A stretch of DNA of 64,000 nucleotides from Collinsella sp. (GCA_018381235.1 JAGZSF010000001.1:1-64000), one strand, 5' to 3'; positions 45,845 to 53,927 are shown, counted from the first letter of the stretch. Notes: generated by a model not told the origin, from the sequence alone. Numbers and translations are program-made.

Positions 45845-45963
45845 CTGGGCTCGAACCCGAGAGGGAGCGAGCGTTAAACAAACGCGGAGCGTTTGTAGCG
45901 AGCTGGCGAGGACGCCGGCGGGCGGCCGAAGCCGGTGCGTATTTGCGCGGCAAATACGCGGAC
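45845..45963. repeat. Palindrome-rich insert next to a tRNA-Gly fragment
   Basis: Contains ACAAACGC/GCGTTTGT (45878-45885 with 45889-45896), GCGTATTTG/CAAATACGC (45937-45945 with 45951-45959) and a GCCGG/CCGGC-rich centre. It lies between a terminator and an isolated tRNA-Gly 3' end. Part of it (45851-45875) is repeated at 46197-46221. Confidence 0.6.
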
Positions 45964-45981
45964 GCCCCGTTGTCCGCTCCA
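45964..45981 (+). pseudogene. tRNA-Gly 3'-end fragment
   Basis: These 18 bases equal the last 18 bases of the tRNA-Gly(GCC) genes, including CCA, with no tRNA body upstream. A duplicated 3' end is what site-specific integration or unequal recombination at a tRNA gene would leave. Confidence 0.7.
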
Positions 45982-45990
45982 ACTATCTTA

Positions 45991-46016
45991 CGCGGTTCTA
46001 ACGAACCGCGTTTTTT
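45991..46016 (+). terminator. Terminator after the tRNA fragment
   Basis: CGCGGTTC (45991-45998) and GAACCGCG (46003-46010) with a TAAC loop, then TTTTTT: a complete terminator following a gene that is no longer there. Confidence 0.88.
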
Positions 46017-46024
46017 GTTGACGC

Positions 46025-46132
46025 TGCGCGAGCCCCGGGCACCCCATCTTGCCCCTCAATCGTCGGTCGCGTACATAAAGTACGCTTCCCTCCTCTTTCG
46101 CGGCAACCTGGGGCACCCGGAGCCCCGCTCGC
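46025..46132. repeat. Long imperfect palindrome
   Basis: CCGGGCACCCCA (46035-46046) faces TGGGGCACCCGG (46109-46120), paired except for a CA/CA bulge; TTGCC/GGCAA and a perfect tip GCGTAC-ATAAA-GTACGC (46069-46085) continue inward. A bulge of the same kind occurs in the nanA-nanK element. No coding function is apparent. Confidence 0.55.
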
Positions 46133-46196
46133 TGTCGTGGCCGGGGGAGTGGGTCTTCCGTTCTTTTTACTAATCGGTCGATTCGTCCCGGGAGGT

Positions 46197-46221
46197 TCGA
46201 ACCCGAGAGGGAGCGAGCGTT
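46197..46221. repeat. 25-bp direct repeat of 45851-45875
   Basis: Both copies begin TCGAACCCGAGAGG and end GAGCGAGCGTT. They are 346 bp apart with the same orientation, one on each side of the tRNA-Gly fragment and the palindrome at 46025-46132. Origin unknown; the start resembles the complement of a tRNA T-arm. Confidence 0.75.
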
Positions 46222-46318
46222 TTGGGGCGTGGCTGTGGCGTTGTTTGCCGCGAATGTCCGCTTTGGGCGTATCATCGTGGGCATCTCGCATAACCTCGTT
46301 GCAAGGGAGATATGCCCC

Positions 46319-48052
46319 ATGGCTACAGAAAAGTCTTCTTCGCGCTCATGGATGTCTGATGCCGCGATCTATCAGATCTACCCGCGCTCGTTTAAGGATT
46401 CGACAGGTTCGGGTCTGGGTGATATCGCGGGCATTACCCAGCAGATGGACTATCTTGAGCGGCTGGGTATCGAGGCCATCTGGCTGAGCCCGTTTTACCC
46501 ATCGCCTCTTGTCGATGGTGGCTATGATGTGGCGGACTACTGCGATGTCGACCCGCGTCTCGGCTCGCTTGACGACTTCGATGACATGATCGCTGCGGCT
46601 CACGCGCGCGGCATCAAGGTCATCGTCGACATCGTGCCCAACCATTCATCCAACCAGCACCCCTGGTTCAAAGCCGCTCTTGCCGCCGGCCCCGGATCGC
46701 CCGAGCGCGCCCGTTATATCTTCCGCGATGGTCGCGGCGAGCATGGCGAGCTGCCTCCCACCAATTGGAATGCCAACTTTGGCGGCCCCGCATGGACGCG
46801 TGTTGCGGACGGTCAGTGGTATCTGCACATGTTTACGCCCGAGCAACCGGACTTTGACTGGTCATGCCCCGAGGTTCATGCGCTCTTTTGCGACGTCCTG
46901 GCGTTTTGGAGCGATCGAGGCGTCGACGGCTTTCGCATTGATGTGGCGCAGGGTCTCGCCAAGGATCTCGACCGCGATGACCTCGACCGGTGGCATCTCG
47001 CCGAGGGCGATGACATGGTTGACGACGGCACCCATCCGCTGTGGGACCGCAATGAGGTCCACGAGATCTATCGCGAGTGGCGCCGCGTGTTCGACCGCTA
47101 TAATCCGCCGCGCAGTGCCGTTGCCGAGGCGTGGGTGCTGCCCGAGCGCCAGTATCTCTACGCGCGTCCCAGCGAGCTTGGCCAGATATTCAACTTTGAG
47201 TTTGCCAAGGCCACTTGGACCTATGATGACATGCACACTGCAATCGAGAAGGGCTTGAAGGCAGCCGTCGAATCCGATTCCGCCTCGACCTGGGTACTCT
47301 CCAACCACGACGTGCCGCGCGTGGCGACACGCTATGCCCTGCCGCAAATCAAGGCGACGCGCTACCATCAGATTGCGCTCGACTGGCTCTTACGCGACGG
47401 GTCGTCTTATGACGAGGACCGTGAACTCGGCGAGCGCCGCGCGCGGGCGGCCCATTTGCTTGAACTGGCGCTTCCGGGCTCGGCATACGTGTATCAGGGT
47501 GAGGAGCTCGGCCTTTTTGAGGTGGCTGATATCCCGTGGGCTGCACTCGAAGACCCTACTGCGACCAATACGCACGGACCGAAGCGCGAGAAGGGGCGCG
47601 ACGGCTGTCGTGTGCCCCTGCCGTGGGTGGCGGCGGACGATCCCGCGCATGGCGGATCGTTTGGGTTTTCGCCGGCAGACGCCGATGCGGCGCCCCATCT
47701 GCCGCAGCCTGCATGGTTTTCCGATTATGCTGCCGATAGGGAAGAAGTGGACCCGACATCGATGCTTGCGCTCTATCGTGACGCCCTCTGGCTGCGGCGC
47801 AAGCTGCGCGGGTGCGCCAACGATCTTGCGTGGCTCGATCTTGACGGGCGCACCGGTCTTGCGGATGGTGCTGAGGGCGCTGAGGGCGGCGTCATCGCCT
47901 ATCGCCGCGATAACGGCTGGGCGTGTGTGACGAACTTCGGTGCAGCACCCGTGGAGCTGCCGGCGGGCAGGGTCCTGCTCACCTCATCACCGCTTGCAGA
48001 CGGCAGGCTCGCACAGGACAGCTCTGCCTGGATCATGCTCGGTGAGATGTAG
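46319..48052 (+). CDS. GH13 alpha-glucosidase
   Basis: Retaining glycoside hydrolase of the alpha-amylase clan, probably releasing glucose from oligosaccharides such as maltose or isomaltose in the cytosol. IYQIYPRSFKDSTGSGLGDI opens the barrel; region I DIVPNHSS; catalytic nucleophile Asp208 in GFRIDVAQGL, acid/base Glu270 in VAEAWVLP, transition-state Asp331 in SNHDVPR. 577 residues, no signal peptide. AAGGGAGA is eight bases before ATG 46319. Subfamily (30/31-like) cannot be fixed by eye. Confidence 0.9.
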   Translation: MATEKSSSRSWMSDAAIYQIYPRSFKDSTGSGLGDIAGITQQMDYLERLGIEAIWLSPFYPSPLVDGGYDVADYCDVDPRLGSLDDFDDMIAAAHARGIKVIVDIVPNHSSNQHPWFKAALAAGPGSPERARYIFRDGRGEHGELPPTNWNANFGGPAWTRVADGQWYLHMFTPEQPDFDWSCPEVHALFCDVLAFWSDRGVDGFRIDVAQGLAKDLDRDDLDRWHLAEGDDMVDDGTHPLWDRNEVHEIYREWRRVFDRYNPPRSAVAEAWVLPERQYLYARPSELGQIFNFEFAKATWTYDDMHTAIEKGLKAAVESDSASTWVLSNHDVPRVATRYALPQIKATRYHQIALDWLLRDGSSYDEDRELGERRARAAHLLELALPGSAYVYQGEELGLFEVADIPWAALEDPTATNTHGPKREKGRDGCRVPLPWVAADDPAHGGSFGFSPADADAAPHLPQPAWFSDYAADREEVDPTSMLALYRDALWLRRKLRGCANDLAWLDLDGRTGLADGAEGAEGGVIAYRRDNGWACVTNFGAAPVELPAGRVLLTSSPLADGRLAQDSSAWIMLGEM

Positions 48053-48125
48053 GGGCATCTCGCTGCGAGCCTGCGTTTGTCCGCGCCTTTCGTGACGACT
48101 GATGCCCTCGCGAGAGCGTCGCAAA

Positions 48126-48172
48126 ACTTTTCAAAAAAAGTTCTTGCATAGGATGCGGGCATCACGTAAGAT
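48126..48172 (+). promoter_or_regulatory. Promoter of tRNA-Gly copy 3 and tRNA-Val
   Basis: ACTTTTCAAAAAAAGT (48126-48141), TTGCAT (-35, 48144-48149), 17-nt spacer, TAAGAT (-10, 48167-48172). Confidence 0.65.
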
Positions 48173-48184
48173 TAATCCTCGTAA

Positions 48185-48260
48185 GCGGACATGGCTCAGT
48201 TGGTAGAGCACAACCTTGCCAAGGTTGGGGTCGCGGGTTCGAGCCCCGTTGTCCGCTCCA
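48185..48260 (+). tRNA. tRNA-Gly(GCC), copy 3
   Basis: Identical in all 76 bases to the copies at 45493 and 45719; has its own promoter and is followed by tRNA-Val after three bases. Confidence 0.97.
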
Positions 48261-48263
48261 TTT

Positions 48264-48338
48264 GGGCGTTTAGCTCAGGGGGAGAGCGCTTCCCTGACAC
48301 GGAAGAGGTCAGAAGTTCAAATCTTCTAACGCCCACCA
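48264..48338 (+). tRNA. tRNA-Val(GAC)
   Basis: 75 nt with CCA. Acceptor GGGCGTT/AACGCCC, D-arm GCTCAGGGGGAGAGC, anticodon GAC in CCTGACACG, T-arm AGAAGTTCAAATCTTCT. Confidence 0.96.
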
Positions 48339-48347
48339 AATGTTCGC

Positions 48348-48383
48348 AGCTCAGAGGCTATGTCCTCTGAGCTGTTTTGTTTT
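48348..48383 (+). terminator. Terminator of the tRNA-Gly/Val unit
   Basis: AGCTCAGAGG (48348-48357) and CCTCTGAGCT (48364-48373) with a 6-nt loop, followed by GTTTTGTTTT. Confidence 0.9.
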
Positions 48384-48677
48384 GCTACCAAGCACGCCGT
48401 CAAATATGCCAGCAAATATTGATCCAAGGTCCCCGTAGAGGTGCCGGCAGATTGCATACGTCCTGGCCGATCGTGACCGCAACATGTTGGTCAAGCACAA
48501 TCTTTTGGAATCTTTTGGCGTGAGCGGCTTGGTTTTGGTAGGATTTGTCAGCGGCTTGACTAAGGGGGTTTTATAACTGCTATGCAGGTAGCCGTGTTGG
48601 TAACGTTTTACCGACTTGCCAAGAACCCCTCATAATTAATGCGTCTGCAAAATGACTAATTGCTTTGACCTGCTGAA
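48384..48677. other. Gene-free stretch upstream of nrdD
   Basis: I find no convincing gene. A 30-codon frame at 48484-48576 (MLVKHNLL..., hydrophobic C-terminus) lacks a ribosome site. TTGACT (48556-48561) with GCTATG 17 nt later could be an upstream promoter. Composition is more AT-rich than the flanks. Confidence 0.4.
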
Positions 48678-48723
48678 ACACTATATGTTGTGTTTGACCT
48701 AAAAAAAGAATACAGGATATAGA
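48678..48723 (+). promoter_or_regulatory. nrdD promoter with NrdR box
   Basis: ACACTATATGTTGTGT (48678-48693) fits the NrdR consensus acaCwAtATaTwgtgt closely. It abuts TTGACC (-35, 48694-48699); ATATAG/TATAGA at 48717-48723 is the -10. A weaker second box, ACAGGATATAGATGCC, overlaps the -10; the 34-bp offset is slightly longer than usual. NrdR itself is not in the window. Confidence 0.7.
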
Positions 48724-48950
48724 TGCCTCTTTGTCGTATGATAGATGGCGGACAGAGAACGAGAACCTTATTCGCCCCATTTGGACACGTCTTTGAGCCG
48801 CTTGATCGGCCGCGAGGATTGTCCGCATGAGGACTTATGGTTTATCGAGAACACAGATTGCGCGACGGCGCCGCAAGACAGGGGCAAGCCCTGCCGGGTA
48901 TCGTTTGGCTCTGAAGCGCGATGAGGCTACGATGCGAAAGAGGCAAGAGG

Positions 48951-51173
48951 ATGAAGATCATCAAGCGCAGCGGCACCGAGGTTGTCTTTGACATCGATAA
49001 GATCGTCAATGCCATCCGTGCCGCAAACCTGGAGGTCGAGGAGAGCTCTCGTCTTACCGACCGCCAGGTGGTTTACGCGGCGCAAAACGTCGCCGAGGCA
49101 TGCGAGAACGCGGGCCACACTGTTTCGGTCGAGGAGATTCAGGATTTGGTCGAGGACGAGATCATGCGTCTCGACTGCTACGAGGTTGCCCGCCACTACA
49201 TCATCTATCGCTATGTTCAGAGCCTGAAGCGCCAGAAGAACACGACCGATGACAAGATCCTGTCGCTGATCGAGTGCAATAACGAAGAGGTCAAGCAGGA
49301 GAACTCCAACAAGAACCCGACCGTCAATTCCGTTCAGCGTGACTACATGGCCGGCGAGATCTCCAAGGACCTGACTCAGCGTGTGCTGCTGCCTCAAGAG
49401 ATCGTGGATGCCCATAATGAGGGCCTGATCCATTTCCACGATTCGGATTACTTTGCCCAGCACATGCACAACTGCGATCTGGTGAACCTGGAGGACATGC
49501 TCCAGAACGGCACTGTTATCTCGGGTACGCTGATCGAGAAGCCGCACAGCTTCTCGACCGCCTGCAACATCGCGACGCAGATCATCGCCCAGGTTGCTTC
49601 CTCCCAGTACGGAGGCCAGTCGATTTCGCTGACCCATCTTGCCCCGTTCGTCGAGGTGAGCCGTCAAAAGATTCGCGGCGAGGTCGCTCGCGAGCTCGAG
49701 GAGCTCGGTGTCTCTGCGTCTGCCGAGAAGGTCCGTGAGGTCGTTGAGGACCGTCTGCGTGACGAGATCCGTCGCGGCGTCCAGACGATTCAGTATCAGG
49801 TCGTGACCCTTATGACCACCAATGGCCAGGCGCCGTTCGTGACGGTCTTTATGTATCTTAACGAGGCCCGTACGCCTCAGGAGAAGCACGACCTTGCCAT
49901 GATCGTGGAGGAGACGCTTCGCCAGCGCTACGAGGGCGTTAAGAACGAGGCCGGCGTATGGATCACCCCGGCATTCCCCAAGCTTATCTATGTACTCGAG
50001 GACGATAACGTTCACGAGGATTCCCCGTACTTCTACCTGACCCAGCTGGCTGCCAAGTGCACTGCCAAGCGCATGGTGCCCGATTACATCTCCGAGAAAA
50101 AGATGCGCGAGCTCAAGCTGTCGAAGGGCGAGACCGCGGGTAACGGCGACTGCTATACCTGCATGGGCTGCCGCAGCTTCTTGACGCCCGACCGCTCGGG
50201 CAACGGCTTTAACAACGTTGCCAACGCGCTGAACTACGACCCGAACAAGCCCAAGTACTATGGTCGCTTTAACCAGGGCGTCGTGACCATCAACCTGCCC
50301 GATGTCGCGCTGAGCTCGCACCAGGATATGGACAAGTTCTGGAAGATCTTCGACGAGCGCCTTGAGCTGTGCCACCGCGCCCTGCTGTGCCGTCATGAGC
50401 GTCTGATGGGTACGCTTTCGGATGCCGCACCGATTCTTTGGCAGTACGGTGCCCTCGCCCGTCTGAAGAAGGGCGAGACGATCGACAAGCTGCTCGTGGG
50501 CGGTTACTCCACCATTAGTCTGGGTTATGCCGGCCTGTATGAGTGCGTCAAGTATATGACGGGCCACAGCCACACCGAGAAGGAGGGCACGCCCTTTGCC
50601 ATGGCCGTCATGCAACGCATGAACGACAAGTGCGCCGAGTGGAAGGCCGAAAGCGATATTGACTTCTCGCTGTACGGTACCCCGCTTGAGTCGACGACCT
50701 ACAAGTTCGCCAAGTGCCTGCAGCGTCGTTTTGGCATCATCCCGGGCGTGACGGACAAGGGCTACATCACCAACAGCTACCACGTCCATGTGTCTGAGGA
50801 GATTGATGCTTTCGATAAGCTCAAGTTCGAGGGTATGTTCCAGCAGCTTTCGCCGGGCGGTGCCATCTCCTACGTCGAGGTTCCCAACATGCAGGACAAC
50901 CTCAAGGCTGTCATTCGCGTGATGCAGTACATCTACGACAACATCATGTACGCCGAGCTCAACACCAAGAGCGACTACTGCCAGGTGTGCGGCTACGACG
51001 GTGAGATCAAGATTGTCGAGGATGACGGCAAGCTGGTGTGGGAGTGCCCCAACTGCGGCAACCGCGATCAGGAGAAGATGAACGTCGCCCGTCGTACGTG
51101 CGGCTACATCGGTACCCAATTCTGGAACCAGGGTCGAACCGAGGAGATCCGCGACCGCGTGCTGCATCTCTAA
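48951..51173 (+). CDS. nrdD: Anaerobic ribonucleoside-triphosphate reductase
   Basis: Class III glycyl-radical reductase making dNTPs without oxygen. N-terminal ATP-cone (about 1-95; IIKRSGTEVVFDIDKIVNAI) for allosteric control, then NSVQRDYMAGEI, HFHDSDYFAQHMHNCDLVN and the GYSTISLGYAGLYE motif; C-terminal zinc ribbon CQVCGYDG...CPNCGNR; glycyl radical Gly718 in RRTCGYIG. 740 residues. GAGGCAAGAGG precedes ATG 48951. Activated by NrdG, encoded 430 bp downstream beyond two long palindromes. Confidence 0.97.
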   Translation: MKIIKRSGTEVVFDIDKIVNAIRAANLEVEESSRLTDRQVVYAAQNVAEACENAGHTVSVEEIQDLVEDEIMRLDCYEVARHYIIYRYVQSLKRQKNTTDDKILSLIECNNEEVKQENSNKNPTVNSVQRDYMAGEISKDLTQRVLLPQEIVDAHNEGLIHFHDSDYFAQHMHNCDLVNLEDMLQNGTVISGTLIEKPHSFSTACNIATQIIAQVASSQYGGQSISLTHLAPFVEVSRQKIRGEVARELEELGVSASAEKVREVVEDRLRDEIRRGVQTIQYQVVTLMTTNGQAPFVTVFMYLNEARTPQEKHDLAMIVEETLRQRYEGVKNEAGVWITPAFPKLIYVLEDDNVHEDSPYFYLTQLAAKCTAKRMVPDYISEKKMRELKLSKGETAGNGDCYTCMGCRSFLTPDRSGNGFNNVANALNYDPNKPKYYGRFNQGVVTINLPDVALSSHQDMDKFWKIFDERLELCHRALLCRHERLMGTLSDAAPILWQYGALARLKKGETIDKLLVGGYSTISLGYAGLYECVKYMTGHSHTEKEGTPFAMAVMQRMNDKCAEWKAESDIDFSLYGTPLESTTYKFAKCLQRRFGIIPGVTDKGYITNSYHVHVSEEIDAFDKLKFEGMFQQLSPGGAISYVEVPNMQDNLKAVIRVMQYIYDNIMYAELNTKSDYCQVCGYDGEIKIVEDDGKLVWECPNCGNRDQEKMNVARRTCGYIGTQFWNQGRTEEIRDRVLHL

Positions 51174-51184
51174 TAACCATCCCA

Positions 51185-51322
51185 GGCCGCCCCGTAGCGA
51201 GGCCCCGGACCTTTACTCGCTATTTCGGACAGTCCTGGCTCACGACGGAGGCGCCACTGGCGCCTCCTGTTCGTGCGGAACTCATATCGAGCAAAGGTCC
51301 GGGGCCTCGCTACGGGGCGGCC
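51185..51322. repeat. Long nested palindrome after nrdD
   Basis: Arms 51185-51219 and 51288-51322 match over 35 nt with one mismatch (51215). Inside, GGAGGCGCC-ACT-GGCGCCTCC (51247-51267) and CACGA/TCGTG pairs make most of the 138 nt base-paired. It begins 12 bases after the nrdD stop. There is no T run at the 3' side, so it is not an ordinary terminator. Confidence 0.88.
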
Positions 51323-51499
51323 AAGTTGACGTAGCTGAGATGCAGCATGAGGCCTGCTCACTCCTCGAAGTTCTTAGTGGAATTGAGTTGACTTGCAACA
51401 GCGCTTTGCTTGCGAAGTTGGTTGAGCTGCAACTCAGTATTTATTAGACCTCGAACCCTATACTCGATGTTCGCTTCGTTCACCGAGTATCGCTCGCGA

Positions 51500-51589
51500 G
51501 GGGTCTGGAGTATATCGTCCCGCCCGCAGTTCTGCAGCGAGCGCAGCGAGCGAAGCTGTTTGAGGACGGGATGATATACTCCAGACCCC
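51500..51589. repeat. Long palindrome just upstream of nrdG
   Basis: Arms 51500-51522 and 51567-51589 match over 23 nt with one G-T wobble; the loop contains GCGAGCGCAGCGAGCGAAGC. A smaller repeat, ATACTCG/CGAGTAT, lies at 51459-51489. The right arm ends two bases before the nrdG ribosome site AGAAAGG, so folding may affect initiation. Between the two palindromes (51323-51458) I see only a weak TGAGTTG/CAACTCA pair. Confidence 0.82.
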
Positions 51590-51603
51590 CAGAAAGGTTA
51601 CCT

Positions 51604-52185
51604 ATGAACTACGCGAACATTAAGTATTTCGACATTGCTGATGGGGAAGGCGTTCGTACTTCTCTGTTTGTGAGCGGGTGCCGTCGTGGGTGCAAGAATT
51701 GCTTTAACTCTGTCGCGTGGGACTTTGCTGCGGGTGAGCCGTTCGATCGTGCCGTCGAGGACAAGATTATCGAGAGTCTCGATCATCCCTTTATCGATGG
51801 CCTGACGATTCTGGGTGGCGAGCCTATGGAGCCCGAGAATCAGACGGGGCTCGTTGACTTTATCGAACGCGTGCGTGCGGCCTATCCCGCGGGGTCAGGA
51901 AAGACCATTTGGTGTTTTACCGGCGACGTGCTCGAGGAGCTTATGCCGGGTGGTCGTCACCATACCGAGGCGACGGACCGTATCCTTGCCTGCCTCGATA
52001 TGTTGGTGGATGGCCCGTTTGTTCAGGAGCTGTACGATATCTCATTGCGTTTTAGGGGCTCGAGTAACCAGCGTGTGATCGATATGAACGCTACGCGCGA
52101 CCGTGCTGAGCGCGAGGGTGTTGCGCTTTGTGATGCGGTTGAACTTTGGCGGGACGATCCAGTCTATTCGACCCATACTATGTAG
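51604..52185 (+). CDS. nrdG: Anaerobic ribonucleotide reductase activase
   Basis: Radical-SAM enzyme generating the glycyl radical on NrdD. Residues 1-25 MNYANIKYFDIADGEGVRTSL; the [4Fe-4S] ligands CRRGCKNC (CxxxCxxC); LTILGGEPMEPEN; WCFTGDVLEEL; DMLVDGPF; and the substrate-like end LRFRGSSNQRVID. 193 residues. AGAAAGG precedes ATG 51604. Whether it shares the nrdD transcript is uncertain because of the intervening palindromes. Confidence 0.95.
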   Translation: MNYANIKYFDIADGEGVRTSLFVSGCRRGCKNCFNSVAWDFAAGEPFDRAVEDKIIESLDHPFIDGLTILGGEPMEPENQTGLVDFIERVRAAYPAGSGKTIWCFTGDVLEELMPGGRHHTEATDRILACLDMLVDGPFVQELYDISLRFRGSSNQRVIDMNATRDRAEREGVALCDAVELWRDDPVYSTHTM

Positions 52186-52251
52186 CTTGTGGCCGATGCC
52201 AAAGGGCGTGGTACCATAGCGCGAACGCAAAATCGGAAAAGTGAGGCCCAG

Positions 52252-52809
52252 ATGATCGATCAGGAAAAAGTCGAGGCCGCCATTAAGCTGTTGCTTGAGG
52301 GCATAGGCGAGGACCCAACTCGTGAGGGCCTGCTGGAGACCCCGGCGCGCGTTGCCCGTATGTATGGTGAGATCGCCGGCGGTATGGACCAGAGTGCCGA
52401 GGAGCACCTGTCCAAAACCTTTGCCGTCGCTTCGAACGATTTGGTTATCGAGCGCGACATCACGTTTTACTCGCTGTGCGAGCATCATCTGCTGCCGTTT
52501 TATGGCAAGGCCGCCATTGGTTATATCCCCAACGGCCGTGTCGCAGGGCTCTCTAAGCTTGCCCGCACGGTTGAGGTCTACGCCCGTCGTCTGCAGCTGC
52601 AGGAGCAGCTGTGCGCACAGGTTGCCGATGCCCTCATGGAGTATCTCGCTCCCCAGGGAGCGATTGTGCTCATGGAGGCTGAGCATATGTGCATGACCAT
52701 GCGCGGCGTGCAAAAGCCTGGCACCAAGACCGTGACGCTCGCTCGCCGCGGCGTCTTTGAGACCGATCCCGCGCTCGAGGAGCGGTTCTTTAGGATGCTG
52801 GGCCGTTAG
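52252..52809 (+). CDS. folE: GTP cyclohydrolase I
   Basis: First enzyme of pterin/folate synthesis: GTP to 7,8-dihydroneopterin triphosphate. DPTREGLLETPARVARMY is the family start; zinc ligands in SLCEHHLLPFYGKAAIGYIP; KLARTVEVYARRLQLQEQL; CMTMRGVQKPGTKTVT supplies the remaining Cys. 185 residues. ATG 52252 follows GTGAGG. The stop is one base before the HD-domain gene, so folE-HD-folB is one transcription unit. Confidence 0.95.
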   Translation: MIDQEKVEAAIKLLLEGIGEDPTREGLLETPARVARMYGEIAGGMDQSAEEHLSKTFAVASNDLVIERDITFYSLCEHHLLPFYGKAAIGYIPNGRVAGLSKLARTVEVYARRLQLQEQLCAQVADALMEYLAPQGAIVLMEAEHMCMTMRGVQKPGTKTVTLARRGVFETDPALEERFFRMLGR

Positions 52810-52810
52810 C

Positions 52811-53392
52811 ATGAGGGTCGTCAACGACTTTACATCGAAGACCGATGAGGGGACGCCGCGTCGCGGCTTCATGGCTTCGGGCCTGGCCCCCTTTGATGCC
52901 ATGCCTCGCATTGATTACATTTGTGCCAACGGGCTGTTTCGGCGGCACCTGGGCAACATTGCGCAGTTGGAATCGGGGCGCATCTTCTGCCGCCACGGTA
53001 TTGACCATCTGCTCGATGTCGCTCGCATTATGTGGATCAAGAATCTCGAGGAACAGCTCGAATTTGACCGCGAGGTCATCTACGCCACGGCACTTCTTCA
53101 CGATATCGGCAAAGATGAACAGTATGAATCGGGTATATCCCATGATGTTGCAAGCGAACGCGTCGCTGATGCGATTCTCGGCGGCATGCCCGATGATGTG
53201 GCGTTTGAGCCGGCCGATGCCGCAGCCATTAAGACGGCCATTCTGGGCCATCGAAAGCTGCGCGTGAACAGCCAACCGCTTGAGCGTCTGCTCTATGCGG
53301 CCGATAAAGCGTCGCGCGCCTGCTTTGCATGCCCCGCGCGCAATGCTTGCAACTGGAGCGATGATAAAAAGAACCTGTCGATTCGCGTGTAG
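52811..53392 (+). CDS. HD-domain phosphohydrolase in the folate cluster
   Basis: HD superfamily metal-dependent phosphohydrolase of unproven function. Metal motif: RHGIDHLLDVAR (His), ALLHDIGKDE (HD pair), and downstream Asp in YAADKASRAC; a C-terminal CFACPARNAC may bind zinc. 193 residues. ATG 52811 is one base past folE. Lying between FolE and FolB, it could remove phosphate from dihydroneopterin triphosphate, the step with no dedicated enzyme in this cluster; that is a hypothesis. Confidence 0.75.
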   Translation: MRVVNDFTSKTDEGTPRRGFMASGLAPFDAMPRIDYICANGLFRRHLGNIAQLESGRIFCRHGIDHLLDVARIMWIKNLEEQLEFDREVIYATALLHDIGKDEQYESGISHDVASERVADAILGGMPDDVAFEPADAAAIKTAILGHRKLRVNSQPLERLLYAADKASRACFACPARNACNWSDDKKNLSIRV

Positions 53393-53435
53393 TTAGTTTG
53401 CGCGGTCGGGGTTCTAAACGAAGGAGACGATCGCG

Positions 53436-53921
53436 ATGAGCAATAAGAAACTGCCCGAGAATGCAACCAAGACTGAAGGTGCCGAGCTCGCCCGCCGTGG
53501 AAGGGGCGAAATATCCACCGCAACGGCGGTACCCCACGTGAGCTATGACGATCTGCGCCATGCCGACCGCATCACCGTTGAAGGTCTTGAGGTTTTTGCT
53601 AACCACGGCGTATATCCCGAAGAGAACGCGCTGGGCCAGAAGTTCATCGTGTCCCTGGTGCTCTATGCCGACCTGCGTGCAGCGGGGGAGCACGATAACC
53701 TGGACGCCTCGATTGACTACGGCTCGGTATGCCACGATGTCGATGGCTATCTGCGCGAGCATACGTTTAAGCTCATCGAGGCTGCAGCCGAGGGCGTGGC
53801 CCAGATGCTGCTACGTCGTTACCCCCTGCTGCTTGGCGTGCGCGTTAAGCTCGATAAGCCTTGGGCGCCCGTCGGTCTTCCCCTGGCAAGCTGCGGTGTC
53901 GAGATCGAGCGTGTGCGCTAA
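53436..53921 (+). CDS. folB: Dihydroneopterin aldolase
   Basis: Splits dihydroneopterin to 6-hydroxymethyl-dihydropterin and glycolaldehyde. The FolB fold begins near residue 42 (ADRITVEGLEVFANHGVYPEE, with the active-site Glu), then SIDYGSVCHDV, LIEAAAEGVAQMLL and the catalytic Lys in VRVKLDKPWAPV. 161 residues because of a hydrophilic N-terminal extension of about 40. AAGGAG stands nine bases before the ATG. folP and folK are not nearby. Confidence 0.9.
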   Translation: MSNKKLPENATKTEGAELARRGRGEISTATAVPHVSYDDLRHADRITVEGLEVFANHGVYPEENALGQKFIVSLVLYADLRAAGEHDNLDASIDYGSVCHDVDGYLREHTFKLIEAAAEGVAQMLLRRYPLLLGVRVKLDKPWAPVGLPLASCGVEIERVR

Positions 53922-53927
53922 CCGGTT

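Noticed and set aside
45845..45880. Minus-strand tRNA suggested by a T-arm-like GGGTTCGAGCCC
   Set aside because: No acceptor, D-arm or anticodon stem can be built around it; it is part of a repeat.
45499..46173. A 224-codon plus-strand frame across the tRNA cluster
   Set aside because: It runs through three tRNA genes and several terminators; an in-frame translation of tRNA sequence, not a gene.
48484..48576. A 30-codon frame with a hydrophobic end upstream of nrdD
   Set aside because: No ribosome site, no promoter at a sensible distance, and short frames are expected in this AT-richer gap.
48927..51167. A 746-codon minus-strand frame over nrdD
   Set aside because: Exact antisense shadow of nrdD, without a ribosome site or recognisable domain.
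51038..51361. Two opposite frames with similar peptides (RPVARPRTF)
   Set aside because: They arise because the region is a near-perfect palindrome, so both strands encode similar words.
41492..51589. Long palindromes read as MITEs or IS remnants
   Set aside because: No target-site duplications, no shared terminal sequence between elements and no transposase fragments.
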